The position numbers and the translations under genes were made by a program. From contig JAWAXC010000007.1 in assembly GCA_038897115.1 (NCBI GenBank), forward strand, positions 1-46,254: a DNA stretch of 46,254 nt, in the 5' to 3' direction. The notes under the pieces are model-generated. The model ran no database searches and was not told where the DNA came from. It saw only the letters and a list, made by a program, of their open reading frames with translations. Positions 1 through 7,716 of the stretch are shown piece after piece; within the stretch, counting starts at the first letter, position 1, and each line of letters opens with the position of its first letter. The DNA comes from Sulfolobales archaeon (GTDB lineage Archaea > Thermoproteota > Thermoprotei_A > Sulfolobales > AG1).

Positions 1-59
1 CTACCCTCTTTAAGGATTATAACAGGGATCCCCGCTGGCTCTATATACTGGGCTGCCAT
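1..59 (-). CDS. thermosome (group II chaperonin) subunit, N-terminal fragment
   Basis: Only the first 19 or so codons lie in the window; the gene runs off the left edge. Reading the minus strand from the ATG at 59-57 gives MAAQYIEPAGIPVIILKEG, which matches the usual start of archaeal thermosome subunits (a short variable lead, then GIPVIxLKEG just before the first apical-equatorial helices). The family forms the ATP-driven double-ring chaperonin in the cytoplasm. The gene is divergent from the S17e gene. A TATA-like AAAGCTTATATAG on the minus strand at about 93-106 lies some 40 nt upstream of the ATG. The identification rests on a very short stretch, so subunit type (alpha, beta, gamma) cannot be told. 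Confidence 0.75.
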   Translation of the reverse strand, partial: MAAQYIEPAGIPVIILKEG

Positions 60-171
60 TTTCTAGCACCACAGATAAAGTCTCAGGGGTTCTATATAAG
101 CTTTTAGCTGTGAAATGATCTAGTCAAACATATATATCCATCGCATACCTCATATTACAGGGAAGGATAAG

Positions 172-405
172 GTGGGTAAGGTAAGGCCCACACCAATCAA
201 AAGAATATCGAGGGAGCTCCTCGAGAAATACCCAGATCTATTCACTAAGGATTTCCAGAAGAACAAGGAGATCCTAAAAACACTTTTAAGGACACAGAAT
301 AAGAAGCTTAGAAACCAGATAGCAGGCTATATAACACATCTTGTGAAAATAAGGGAGAGAATGCAGGAGAGGAAAGTAGAGCCTGTGGAGGAGATCCCAG
401 AATAG
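172..405 (+). CDS. rps17e: 30S ribosomal protein S17e
   Basis: A 77-residue basic protein beginning GKVRPTPIKRISRELLEKYP, the signature of eukaryote/archaea-type S17e, a small-subunit ribosomal protein absent from bacteria. Length is normal for archaeal S17e. The GTG at 172 follows a purine-rich GGAAGGATAAGG. The C-terminal tail is acidic (PVEEIPE). It opens a plus-strand run in which the MoaD-like gene follows after 4 nt, so the two are probably co-transcribed. A TATA-like CATATATAT lies at about 129-137. Identification is by overall sequence recognition rather than a catalytic motif. Confidence 0.93.
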   Translation: MGKVRPTPIKRISRELLEKYPDLFTKDFQKNKEILKTLLRTQNKKLRNQIAGYITHLVKIRERMQERKVEPVEEIPE

Positions 406-409
406 ATTC

Positions 410-706
410 GTGAAGGTGGCTCCTCTGAAGATAAGGCTTCTAGGCTCGCTCAAGCTATATGCTGGTAAAGAGGAGATAGAGATGAAGATAGATAGGGAGG
501 TAAGGCTTAGAGATGTGCTGAGGGATCTAGTTAGAAGAGAACCCTCACTCTCAAGAGCAATAGAGGAGGATGGAAGGGTTAAGCCGGGCTATCTAATTTT
601 TATAAACGACGCTGACTACATGGTCTTTGAGGGACTAGAAACGATTGTGAGGGATAGCGATATAATAACTATATTACCTGTAAGCCATGGGGGAGCTAAT
701 GTATAG
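410..706 (+). CDS. MoaD/ThiS-family ubiquitin-like sulfur carrier protein
   Basis: A 98-residue beta-grasp protein: IRLLGSLKLYAGKEEIEM at the N terminus (compare the MoaD pattern of a first strand ending in xLR.hxG), ending SDIITILPVSHGG followed by ANV. Family members (MoaD, ThiS, SAMP) carry sulfur as a thiocarboxylate on, or are conjugated through, a C-terminal Gly-Gly. Here the Gly-Gly is not terminal: three residues follow. Either a protease trims the tail or the protein is not an active carrier. The GTG start is 4 nt after the S17e stop; the 3' end overlaps the Cgi121 start and encodes its ribosome site. Which pathway it serves (molybdopterin, tRNA thiolation, protein modification) is not shown by the neighbours, although a SUOX-like molybdoenzyme is encoded further on. 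Confidence 0.8.
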   Translation: MKVAPLKIRLLGSLKLYAGKEEIEMKIDREVRLRDVLRDLVRREPSLSRAIEEDGRVKPGYLIFINDADYMVFEGLETIVRDSDIITILPVSHGGANV

Positions 707-1262
707 AGATCTCGAGGAGTATTTAAACGAGCTACAAACTATTATAAACAGCTGTAGGATTGAATATTATAGGATCAAAGATAATGTTAGAAATGCAATA
801 GATCTTATCGAGCAGAGAATCCGATGGAAATGTGGTGAAGAAATAGTCTTCCAGATATATGGAGAAGGAATCGCGATAACGGATAGGGTGGCCATCGCAT
901 CTCTTATAAGGCTTAGAAGAGCCTATCAGAGGAGAAGGACGGTTGCAAAGAAGATCTCTATTGAATATCTCTTAAGAACACTTGGTACGAGGAAGATCTC
1001 GCAGGCTCTAGAGCTTTCCAGGGCCAGAGAGGGGGGAAAGATCCTGGTGGCTGCTATATGTGGGGAATGCAGGATAGATGATCTGGGGTTGCCGATAGAG
1101 AGGATATCCATAGAGGAGGATGATCTTGTAATGGGGATGAAGACTTTGATATCGGCTTGTTTAGAAGAGAATATATATGGAAAGATCCATTTAGAAGGGG
1201 GGAAAGAAGAGCTTGAGAAGATCATGATAGGCTGTGGCCTGAGATTAGAGCTTGAGACCTAG
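699..1262 (+). CDS. cgi121: KEOPS complex subunit Cgi121
   Basis: About 187 residues. The middle contains LLRTLGTRKISQALELSRAR followed by ILVAAICGE, matching the Cgi121/TPRKB signature (xLxxGTRQIxEAI...). Cgi121 is the KEOPS subunit that binds the tRNA CCA end and stimulates Bud32 during N6-threonylcarbamoyl-adenosine (t6A) formation in the cytoplasm. I chose ATG 699 because GGGGGAG stands 5 nt upstream; an in-frame ATG at 687 is the alternative and adds four residues. The start overlaps the end of the MoaD-like gene, implying coupled translation. No other KEOPS subunit is in the window. The N-terminal 60 residues are helical and less conserved. Confidence 0.82.
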   Translation: MYRDLEEYLNELQTIINSCRIEYYRIKDNVRNAIDLIEQRIRWKCGEEIVFQIYGEGIAITDRVAIASLIRLRRAYQRRRTVAKKISIEYLLRTLGTRKISQALELSRAREGGKILVAAICGECRIDDLGLPIERISIEEDDLVMGMKTLISACLEENIYGKIHLEGGKEELEKIMIGCGLRLELET

Positions 1263-1324
1263 ATCTTTTCCATAGTATCATAGCCTTTATATAGTTCTGA
1301 GGGTAGAGATTATGGGGAGAATAG

Positions 1325-1504
1325 TTGAGTGTAAAGAAGAAGAAAAGGGAGGGCCCAGGACCCGCTACTGCTGCAGGGCTTGTATCCTTCTATAGAGATG
1401 TAGAACCTACTATCCAGCTAAAACCCCTACTAGTGATCTTAATATCCTCAGCATTTGTGATAAGCGTCTTTATTCTAAGGCTATTCATAAACCCCTTCTC
1501 CTAG
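1325..1504 (+). CDS. secG: Preprotein translocase subunit SecG/Sec61-beta
   Basis: A 59-residue protein: lysine-rich start (SVKKKKREGPGPATAAGLVSF), then FYRDVEPTIQLKP and one C-terminal membrane helix (LLVILISSAFVISVFILRLFI). This is the standard layout of archaeal Sec61-beta, the small tail-anchored subunit of the SecYEG translocon in the cytoplasmic membrane; the GPxxAAGLxxFY motif is diagnostic. The start is taken as TTG 1325; the ATG at 1312 is in another frame. It lies 62 nt after Cgi121 and 17 nt before the next gene, inside the same plus-strand run. Confidence 0.88.
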   Translation: MSVKKKKREGPGPATAAGLVSFYRDVEPTIQLKPLLVILISSAFVISVFILRLFINPFS

Positions 1505-1521
1505 CCCTCGGGCTGCCGGCT

Positions 1522-1953
1522 TTGTCATCACCATATGAAATATTAATCGAGGCTAGGAGGCTAGCTGAGAAGGGCGAGATCCGCAAAGCTCTCCAAATGC
1601 TTACCTCCCTAATACCTCCAGGAGAGGACTATGGTGTAGAGCTCGCCTCTAGCCCAACTATATCGTATTACATAGATAGGGGAGGGTTGCTATCCATTAG
1701 CAAGAGGGTGGAGGAGGGGATACCATATATGACTTCAACTGCGAGAAGGATTCCATGGGATCTTCTTCCGAGCTGGGTTATAGAGGATCTAGACTTCTGT
1801 AGAGTTATAGAAGATATTGTGAGGATCAATATTGAGTGGCTTAGCAAAGAGGGAAGAAGACACCCATATCAAGAAAAAGCTAGAGAGATAGCTAGCATTG
1901 ATATCAAGGAGCTTTGCAGGGATAGCTTGGGTGGGCTCTCTGAGCAGATGTAG
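1522..1953 (+). CDS. Conserved-looking hypothetical protein (143 aa)
   Basis: I do not recognise this protein. It starts TTG at 1522 with an amphipathic helical region (EILIEARRLAEKGEIRKALQMLTSLIP) that resembles a single helical hairpin, then a mixed region with RRIPWDLLPSWVIEDLDFCRVIEDIVRI. There is no signal peptide, membrane helix or zinc-binding cluster. Its 3' end overlaps the AK6 gene by about 20 nt, so it is almost certainly translated in the same operon. Being enclosed by SecG and AK6/Fap7 suggests an information-processing or ribosome-biogenesis role, but that is context only. Confidence 0.65.
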   Translation: MSSPYEILIEARRLAEKGEIRKALQMLTSLIPPGEDYGVELASSPTISYYIDRGGLLSISKRVEEGIPYMTSTARRIPWDLLPSWVIEDLDFCRVIEDIVRINIEWLSKEGRRHPYQEKAREIASIDIKELCRDSLGGLSEQM

Positions 1954-2542
1954 AGCTATAGCGATATCAGGCACACCTGGGGTTGGGAAGACAACCGTTG
2001 CAAAGATCCTGGCAGATATTTTAGGAGCAAAGACAATAGACCTCTCCCAACTAGTAATAGAAGAAGGCCTCTATATAGAATATGACTATGAGAGGAATAG
2101 CTATATCATAGATGAAGATCGTGTGCAAAAGCGTTTAAAAGAGCTTATATCTCAATGTAATGAAGAGAAAGAAAGTAGATATATAATTATAGAGGGTCAT
2201 TATGCTGAAATAGTTGATGATCAAGATCTGGAGATCCTCGTAATACTTAGAACAGATCCTAGAGAGCTTTTAAAAAGACTATGTAGTAGAGGCTGGGGGA
2301 AGGAGAAAAGTATGGAAAATAGCGAGGCAGAATATCTAGGGATATGCCTTGCTAACGCCCTTAACGAGCATCCACCTGAGAAGATATGTGAGCTAGATGT
2401 AACTGGAAAAGAGCCGAGTACTGTGGTAAAGGAGATCCTTGAAATCCTAGAGGGAAAAGCTAGATGTGAGCGTGGTATTGATTGGACAACATCAATAGAT
2501 CCTGAAGAGCTATATAGGGTAGCACATATATACTGTAACTAG
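1931..2542 (+). CDS. AK6/Fap7-type adenylate kinase
   Basis: P-loop kinase with Walker A GTPGVGKT about 14 residues from the chosen GTG start, then KTIDLSQLVIEEGLY and a lid-like RTDPRELLKRL...RGW. This fits AK6 (hCINAP/Fap7), a small NMP kinase that in eukaryotes and archaea helps late 40S/30S maturation by binding uS11. It is cytoplasmic. Family members begin just before the P-loop, which favours GTG 1931; a TTG at 1898 in frame would add 11 residues. Unusual is the C-terminal extension of roughly 30 residues past the kinase fold (ARCERGIDWTTSIDPEELYRVAHIYCN). It overlaps the end of the upstream unknown gene. Confidence 0.82.
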   Translation: MGSLSRCRAIAISGTPGVGKTTVAKILADILGAKTIDLSQLVIEEGLYIEYDYERNSYIIDEDRVQKRLKELISQCNEEKESRYIIIEGHYAEIVDDQDLEILVILRTDPRELLKRLCSRGWGKEKSMENSEAEYLGICLANALNEHPPEKICELDVTGKEPSTVVKEILEILEGKARCERGIDWTTSIDPEELYRVAHIYCN

Positions 2543-2706
2543 GCAACTAAAGCTAGCAAATACCCTCTAGCCTCTAGCCACATAATCACATTCTATAGAT
2601 AGCAACTATCTATTCTCATAAAAGATGTTTCTGATAGACCTTTTAATCGCATTAATGGACAGGTAACCATAAGGTGTGAAATATAGATTTTGCTGATATT
2701 ATTAAG

Positions 2707-3063
2707 ATGGGGAGGGCTATAGAAGAAAGGGATCCACTAGATGCGAGGCAGATCCTCTATACGCTCTTAATGTTGATACCAGTAGGGAGAGTTACAACAT
2801 ATGCCTCACTAGCTAGGGCTATTGGAACTAGTCCGAGAGCTGTTGGAAGGCTTCTCGCTATGAATGATAACCCTGTGATCATACCATGTCATAGGGTTGT
2901 GAAAAGCGATGGAAGCCTTGGAGGCTACACACCTGGAGGGCCCATGATAAAGAGGCGTATCTTGGAGCTTGAGGGTGTGAGGTTTAGAGGTGGAAAGGTT
3001 GATCCTGAGTGTATAATAGATATAGCTAGTGTCTTAGGGGTTAGCGGGAAGAGATCTAAATGA
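2707..3063 (+). CDS. ogt: Methylated-DNA--protein-cysteine methyltransferase (O6-alkylguanine repair)
   Basis: 118 residues containing the active-site motif IPCHRVV with the acceptor cysteine at about residue 61, preceded by the winged helix (VGRVTTYASLARAIGTSPRAVGRLLAMN). The protein removes alkyl groups from O6-guanine in a suicide transfer to that cysteine. It consists essentially of the C-terminal catalytic domain; the N-terminal RNase-H-like domain of longer family members is absent or reduced to about 10 residues, as in some archaeal and ATL-like proteins. Because Cys (not Trp) is present, it is predicted to be an active methyltransferase. It converges with, and overlaps by 8 nt, the downstream minus-strand gene. 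Confidence 0.88.
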   Translation: MGRAIEERDPLDARQILYTLLMLIPVGRVTTYASLARAIGTSPRAVGRLLAMNDNPVIIPCHRVVKSDGSLGGYTPGGPMIKRRILELEGVRFRGGKVDPECIIDIASVLGVSGKRSK

Positions 3064-3520
3064 AATGCCATATCCCAAAGAAGATCAATATTATACCTAT
3101 CACCGTTCCTAGCACATTCACCAATAGATCCTCAGATCTGCCGAGGACAACTGGAAACCTATAGTATTTCCCTCTGAAGGGATATAGAATGGCTACCCCC
3201 CTTTTAGTCATCAAATCCCCTATAATATGGGATATATATCCAAGTGCATAGCTAGCAGCTGGTACCCAACCCATCCCAGCTCTTAAGACTATAATCAGTA
3301 CCACAATAGAGGTCACAACTAGAGATAATATGTTATGGAGCGCCTTTCTATGCCTAAACCTGGTATCTAGATCCGGTACCACAGATCCTATACCACTTAT
3401 TATTGTTACGATTGGTAGATAGGATATATGGATGAATGGTGAGAGAATAGAGATTGATAGACCAACTCCAAAGATTATATGTGTATATCTCCTCATCCAT
3501 ATCCATGCCAAGATAATCAT
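3056..3520 (-). CDS. YdjM/DUF457-type membrane-bound metal-dependent hydrolase
   Basis: 154 residues with about four hydrophobic segments. Conserved polar motifs sit between them: PDLDTRFRHRKALHN and GYISHIIGDLMTKRGVAILYPF, matching the YdjM/DUF457 pattern (D.D, HR..H, and SHxxxDxxTxxGvxxxxPF) thought to bind metal at the membrane surface. Bacterial members are described as LexA-regulated inner-membrane proteins; the physiological substrate is not established. Start ATG at 3520 (minus strand); an ATG at the ninth codon is the alternative. Tail-to-tail overlap with ogt. Confidence 0.72.
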   Translation of the reverse strand: MIILAWIWMRRYTHIIFGVGLSISILSPFIHISYLPIVTIISGIGSVVPDLDTRFRHRKALHNILSLVVTSIVVLIIVLRAGMGWVPAASYALGYISHIIGDLMTKRGVAILYPFRGKYYRFPVVLGRSEDLLVNVLGTVIGIILIFFGIWHFI

Positions 3521-3640
3521 AGGCGGTATTTATGTAACATGAGGAGATCCCACCAACAAATTGTAGATCGAAAGGGTTCCCTTATCAATAAATATAAATT
3601 CATATTTACTATCAACAAATTAGAATGGTGACACTATGTC

Positions 3641-4561
3641 TTGAAGCCCAGACTAGGACTTGTTGGTGCTGGTAGATGGGGATCTACAATTGCTGAGAGA
3701 ATATATAGGGAGGGTGTTGCTGAGATTGCTGCTGTATATGATAAGGATTTAAATAGATCTAGATCTCTTGCCTCAAGAATAGGTGCTACCGCCCTAGATG
3801 ATCTAGATGGTTTTGAGAAGCAGAGAGATCTCCTGGGGATCATAATTGCAACATCTATAGAAAGTCTTGCAGAGGTCTCTATGAGGATAATTGAGCTGGG
3901 ATTCAATGTGTTCATAGAAAAGCCAGTTGCAGATAGCCTTGAGAAGGTTAGAGTGCTAAGGCGTGTAGCTGAGAAGAAGGGTGTGATAGCAATGCCTGGC
4001 TTCATAGTTAGATTTGATCCTGTTACCATATGGATAAAAAACCACATAGAAACCATGGGGGAAGCTATAGAGGATCTCTATCTATTCAGACTTAGTAGAA
4101 GGCCTCCTCAAAATAGGTTAAGCAATATATTACTAGATCTAGCAATCCACGATATAGATTTAGCCAGATACCTATTACTGGAAGAAGATTTAAAACCTGT
4201 AAGCTGGTATATACATAGCCTAGATATAGATCAGGGGGTATCGATATATGCAAAACATAGCAGAGGCTATATATACATAGCAGTTGATGGTATATCGAAA
4301 CAGAAGATAAGGAAGGTAATAGCTGTATCCAGTCAAAGCTATATTGAGGGGGACTATATAAATCGATATATAATCCTCAGAAGAGGTGGTGGGGATAGCC
4401 ATAAATATGTAGAGGTAAAGGGATCGGAAGCCCTGTTAAATGAGATAAAAGCCTTCATAGAGAGGTGTCAGGGGAAAGATATAGAGATCCCTACATTATT
4501 AGATGCTGAAAAAGCTCATGAGATTATCTCCCGTATAATGGGATCGCTACAGAAGAGCTGA
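3641..4561 (+). CDS. Gfo/Idh/MocA-family NAD(P)-dependent oxidoreductase
   Basis: 306 residues. The N terminus is a Rossmann fold with GAGRWG at residues 9-14 and an acidic strand end (AVYDKD); the family hallmark EKP is at about 93-95 (FIEKPVADS) and a catalytic-region HDIDLARYLL follows at about 170. Family members oxidise or reduce sugar, inositol or related hydroxyl groups using NAD(P). The substrate cannot be told here. Start is TTG 3641, just before the first beta strand; no ATG fits better. The adjacent downstream gene is RpiA, also plus-strand, with a 111-nt gap and its own TATA-like sequence, so an operon is not assured. Confidence 0.85.
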   Translation: MKPRLGLVGAGRWGSTIAERIYREGVAEIAAVYDKDLNRSRSLASRIGATALDDLDGFEKQRDLLGIIIATSIESLAEVSMRIIELGFNVFIEKPVADSLEKVRVLRRVAEKKGVIAMPGFIVRFDPVTIWIKNHIETMGEAIEDLYLFRLSRRPPQNRLSNILLDLAIHDIDLARYLLLEEDLKPVSWYIHSLDIDQGVSIYAKHSRGYIYIAVDGISKQKIRKVIAVSSQSYIEGDYINRYIILRRGGGDSHKYVEVKGSEALLNEIKAFIERCQGKDIEIPTLLDAEKAHEIISRIMGSLQKS

Positions 4562-4672
4562 TCCCTATAACATCTATTTAGAATCCTAGCTGGGGGATAA
4601 CAATGAAATATAGATATAGATCAAAGCTGTATCTTAATATTAATAATAATAGTTTTTATATATAGGGGCAAC

Positions 4673-5368
4673 ATGGATCTTAAATATGGGGCTAGGAGAA
4701 GTGTTTCGATCTATGCTGCAGATCTCATTGAACATTGTATAGGATGCACTATAGCTGTTGGAAGCGGATCTACTGTAAAGATCTTCATAGATGAGCTTGT
4801 TAAAAGGGGAATTATTACAAGATTTAGATATGTTTCTACAAGCTTCGACACAACTCTATATCTAAGAAAATCTGGAGCTAGAGATATAGAGACTGGGATA
4901 TGTCCTGGAGATATAGATATCTATATTGATAGTGCTGATGAAATAGATCCGAGGCTAAATCTGCTAAAAGGAGGTGGTGGAGCTCTATTTAGAGAGAAAA
5001 TAGCTATGCTGAGCTCTAATAGAAGAATCATAATAGCTGATGAAACAAAACTCGTGGATAAGCTTGGCTCGACAAGGGCTGTACCCCTAGAGGTTGAGGT
5101 CTATGCGATTAACTATGTTATGAGAGAGATAGAGAGGCTGGGATATAGAGCCAGCTATAGGGAAGCTGAGGGAAAGTTAGGACCTCTGATAAGCGATAAT
5201 GGGAATATATTGATAGATGTTTACACAGGCCCCATGGAAGATCCCATCTCTATTGATAGGCTTTTGAAAAACATAGAAGGTGTGATTACTACGGGGATTT
5301 TTCCGTATATGGGCTATGAGGTGGTGATAGGTAGGCTGAACGGGGCTGTGGAGGTCTTAAAAAGATAG
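4673..5368 (+). CDS. rpiA: Ribose-5-phosphate isomerase A
   Basis: 231 residues, normal for RpiA. Substrate-loop motifs are visible: GSGST at about 30-34, DIYIDSADEID at 82-92 (a Ser replaces the usual Gly in DGADEID) and KGGGGALFREK at 99-109, followed by IADETKLVDKLG. The enzyme interconverts ribose 5-phosphate and ribulose 5-phosphate in the cytoplasm and supplies ribose for nucleotides in archaea that lack an oxidative pentose phosphate pathway. ATG 4673 follows GGGGCAAC. A TATA-like TTTTTATATATAG runs at about 4653-4665. The stop codon touches the first copy of a 28-bp direct repeat. Confidence 0.93.
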   Translation: MDLKYGARRSVSIYAADLIEHCIGCTIAVGSGSTVKIFIDELVKRGIITRFRYVSTSFDTTLYLRKSGARDIETGICPGDIDIYIDSADEIDPRLNLLKGGGGALFREKIAMLSSNRRIIIADETKLVDKLGSTRAVPLEVEVYAINYVMREIERLGYRASYREAEGKLGPLISDNGNILIDVYTGPMEDPISIDRLLKNIEGVITTGIFPYMGYEVVIGRLNGAVEVLKR

Positions 5369-5395
5369 TGGGATTTAAGTGGGCTCCACAGGAAG
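5368..5395 (+). repeat. 28-bp direct repeat, copy 1
   Basis: Begins GTGGGATTTAAGTGGGCTCC and is identical over 28 bp to 6209-6236, in the same orientation. Beyond this, both copies continue with a similar but diverged purine-rich stretch ending GGGG. Copy 1 starts at the last base of the rpiA stop codon. The two copies bracket about 810 bp containing one winged-helix gene. Confidence 0.85.
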
Positions 5396-5585
5396 CAAAG
5401 GGGTCATATATTTTCATGGCCTCTGTACCGTTGATACCGTCATAACTTCAGGTAAAGAAGATCTATAAGATCATATGCATACCCAGAGGCCCCATAACTT
5501 CTTGTGGAACATGTGGAAATCTTGTTCAATATGCAAGCGTTACCAAAAGTTAGTAACGATCTTATACCTCTCAACATCAATAGAT

Positions 5586-5939
5586 CTACTCAGTATCAAA
5601 TATTAACCTTGATAACTCTCCAATTATATTTAAAAGCTTATCCCCCTTAGCAGATATCTTATTATATACACATTTCCTTTTACTAGATCTGCAATAGTCG
5701 GTATACCTTATTACAAGCCCCAAAGCCTCTAGCTCCTTCAACAACGCATGAGAGTCTCCCCAGCTTCTTAATACGCTTAGAAATTCACGTGTATACAGAG
5801 GCCTTTTCTTCAATACTTGAAGAGCCTTCACATACCTATAGATCTTTCTCAGCGTGTCAAGAAATTCGCCCTCCTCAAGTGATAGTAGCTCCTGCTTTTG
5901 CATCAAGCGGTCATCATATAAACCTGATATAATTAACAT
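5586..5939 (-). CDS. Small winged-helix DNA-binding protein
   Basis: 117 residues. YVKALQVLKKRPLYTREFLSVLRSWGDSHALLKELEALGLVIRYTDYCRSSKRKCVYNKISAKGDKLL has the helix-turn-helix plus wing layout of archaeal PadR/MarR-like or DUF-type winged-helix regulators, ending in a hydrophobic helix. The target is unknown. A TATA-like ACTTATAA on the minus strand at about 5946-5953 is too close to the first ATG (5939) for a leadered transcript, so translation may really begin at the ATG at 5903 (MQKQELLSL), giving about 105 residues and a near-leaderless message. It lies alone between two direct repeats, which suggests a small mobile or recombined segment. Confidence 0.6.
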   Translation of the reverse strand: MLIISGLYDDRLMQKQELLSLEEGEFLDTLRKIYRYVKALQVLKKRPLYTREFLSVLRSWGDSHALLKELEALGLVIRYTDYCRSSKRKCVYNKISAKGDKLLNIIGELSRLIFDTE

Positions 5940-6357
5940 AGGTTATAAGTATTCCTATCCATAACTATAACCCTCCATAGGAAGTAGGGGGGTGACCGCG
6001 TTTGTTGGCTTAAAACACAATACCTTCATTGTTAACATAAAGTATTTTAGAGCCTTAGCTAGATCAACAGCCTATATACAATATTTTCCATGGTATATCC
6101 TTTCGAAACATGATCTATTATGATTAAGGCTTTATCACTCTCTCAGATCTACAATGATCAAAATTATATGGTTTTCACGCTCTAACCACATGTTTTAGGA
6201 AAACATATGTGGGATTTAAGTGGGCTCCACAGGAAGTAATGGGGTTTTCTTTAAATTTAAAGTTAGAGCTAAGCTATAGAATCTAATAGATCGGTTCCAT
6301 ATATTTGATTATCGATTAATATCTTGATATCAATAAGACAGTAAGATCTATGTTACA
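5940..6357. other. Intergenic, no gene seen; carries direct repeat copy 2
   Basis: No credible coding frame on either strand. It holds the promoter of the winged-helix gene at its left end, a GC-richer patch around 5985-6005, the second direct repeat (6209-6236) and an AT-rich tract (6240-6345) before the 3' end of the SRP RNA. Confidence 0.6.
6209..6236 (+). repeat. 28-bp direct repeat, copy 2
   Basis: Identical to 5368-5395 and in the same orientation. It is preceded by ATAT and followed by TAATGGGG, whereas copy 1 is followed by CAAAGGGG. I found no third copy in the window. Confidence 0.85.
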
Positions 6358-6667
6358 CGGCGGCTCCAGGTCGTGCTATATATAGAGCCGCAGGAGAAGC
6401 CCTCCCCCCTACGCTCCCCCCGGTGACCTGTGAACGCTTGCGCCGAGGGTTAGGTTGCTCCCTTCCGGGCCTGGCCTGTTTCCCCTCGTGAAGGCGGTTT
6501 AGCCCCCTCCTCCGAGGAGGCCCCCGCCACCGCAAGCCCCACAGGGCGGGTTTCATAGCTGGGGGGAGGATCCTGCGGCTCTATATATAGCACGACCTGG
6601 TTACTGGCCCCCGCGTTACGCCCTTTTCGGGTATGGGGGTGGGCGAGGCCCCCGGCCCTACCCGCCA
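6358..6667 (-). ncRNA. 7S signal recognition particle RNA
   Basis: About 310 nt on the minus strand, very GC-rich in an AT-rich genome. The universal SRP54-binding core is present: CAGGCCAGGCCCGGAAGGGA followed by GCAACC (around 6451-6477 on the plus strand), i.e. the asymmetric loop and GGAA tetraloop of helix 8. Helix 5 is obvious: 6572-6600 and 6366-6394 are perfect 29-base complements. The 5' part (GGCGGG... with two GC hairpins) fits helices 3/4 plus helix 1, which closes with GCCGCC near the 3' end. The RNA scaffolds SRP19 and SRP54 for membrane targeting. Exact ends are estimated from helix 1 pairing, within about 5 nt. Small open frames across this locus are not genes. Confidence 0.93.
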
Positions 6668-6690
6668 TATAGATATACTGTTTCCCTGTT

Positions 6691-6700
6691 ATTAAAAATA
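6691..6700 (-). promoter_or_regulatory. Probable TATA box of the SRP RNA gene
   Basis: On the minus strand this reads TATTTTTAAT, centred about 28 nt upstream of the deduced SRP RNA 5' end at 6667, the normal archaeal TATA-to-start distance. It also lies 5' of the divergent GGPP synthase gene. Confidence 0.55.
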
Positions 6701-6733
6701 TTCTACTTATTACCTTGCTATGAGGATCTATAG

Positions 6734-7669
6734 TTGAGAGTAAGGTATATGGGGTTAGCGGTTGGAATAGATCTTAAGGATCTAATAGAATATATAGAGA
6801 GTAGGAAAGCAGTTATAGAGGCTGAGCTTGAGAAGGCTATTAAGGGCTATGAGGGTGAGGTTCTAGAGATAATCAACTATATGTCAAAGGGTGGGAAGAG
6901 ATTCAGAGGGATCCTCACTATACTGGTATGTGAGACCCTAGGAGGGAGGGTTGATGATGCATTAGATGCTGCGGTTGCAATAGAGCTTGTACATGCAGCA
7001 TCACTAGCTCTAGATGATATAATAGACTTCGATACAATTAGAAGGGGATCTCTGGCATCTTGGATAAGATATGGTATCTCGAAAACAGTTTTGATCTCGA
7101 ATATGCTTATACCGAAGGCACAGCTCATGATAGAGAGATATGGATTTGATGCTCTAGTAAAGGTTATAGAAGCATGGCTCCAAGCAACTAGCGGCGAGGT
7201 CATGGATGTATTTGGACCAAGCTCAGCGGTAGCAGGATATGAGACACTCGCTAGGCTGAAGACAGGCTCCGTCTTTAAAGCCTCTACATTCCTAGGTGCT
7301 AGAGCAGCTAGGGCTGGCAAGAACCTCGAAGATCTATCAACATCTTTCGGCGAGAACCTAGGTATTCTATATCAGATAGCAGACGATCTTGTAGACGTGT
7401 TATTAGAAAAAATTGATGAAAGAACACATGGGATAAAAATGTTTATGGAATGGCTAGGGAGTAAGAAGAGGGAGGAGGTTATCGAAAGAGCCCTCTCAAA
7501 GATATCTATATATATAAAGAGGCTTGAGACAATGATATCTAGATATCCCAAGAATAGGTATAGGGACTATCTATCAATTATACCTAGATATATGGTGTAT
7601 AGCATGTTAAAGGAGGCAGGTAGAGAGGGTGAGGAGGTATATAGAAGCATTGTGGAGGCAACCGGCTAG
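6734..7669 (+). CDS. Polyprenyl (geranylgeranyl/farnesyl) diphosphate synthase
   Basis: 311 residues. Trans-prenyltransferase motifs occur in order: GGKRFRG at 53-59, first aspartate-rich motif DDIIDFD at 94-100, and second motif DDLVD at about 217-221. The enzyme condenses isopentenyl diphosphate with allylic diphosphates to make the C20 (or longer) chains of archaeal ether lipids, in the cytoplasm. The second motif departs from the usual DDxLD, and the flanking GQ/GK residues are altered (YQIADDLVDVLLEKIDE), so chain length cannot be predicted safely. TTG 6734 is one start; the ATG at 6749 is a plausible shorter one. The lipid-headgroup gene egsA lies elsewhere in the window. Confidence 0.88.
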   Translation: MRVRYMGLAVGIDLKDLIEYIESRKAVIEAELEKAIKGYEGEVLEIINYMSKGGKRFRGILTILVCETLGGRVDDALDAAVAIELVHAASLALDDIIDFDTIRRGSLASWIRYGISKTVLISNMLIPKAQLMIERYGFDALVKVIEAWLQATSGEVMDVFGPSSAVAGYETLARLKTGSVFKASTFLGARAARAGKNLEDLSTSFGENLGILYQIADDLVDVLLEKIDERTHGIKMFMEWLGSKKREEVIERALSKISIYIKRLETMISRYPKNRYRDYLSIIPRYMVYSMLKEAGREGEEVYRSIVEATG

Positions 7670-7716
7670 CATATCTCTAGTTAAATACCGTATAGTTAAA
7701 GAGCCAAGGGATCCCA

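Noticed and set aside
6353-6668. Two minus-strand open frames of 67 and 72 codons across the GC-rich block
   Set aside because: They lie inside the SRP RNA, whose core motif and helices explain the sequence; the products have composition typical of translated structural RNA.
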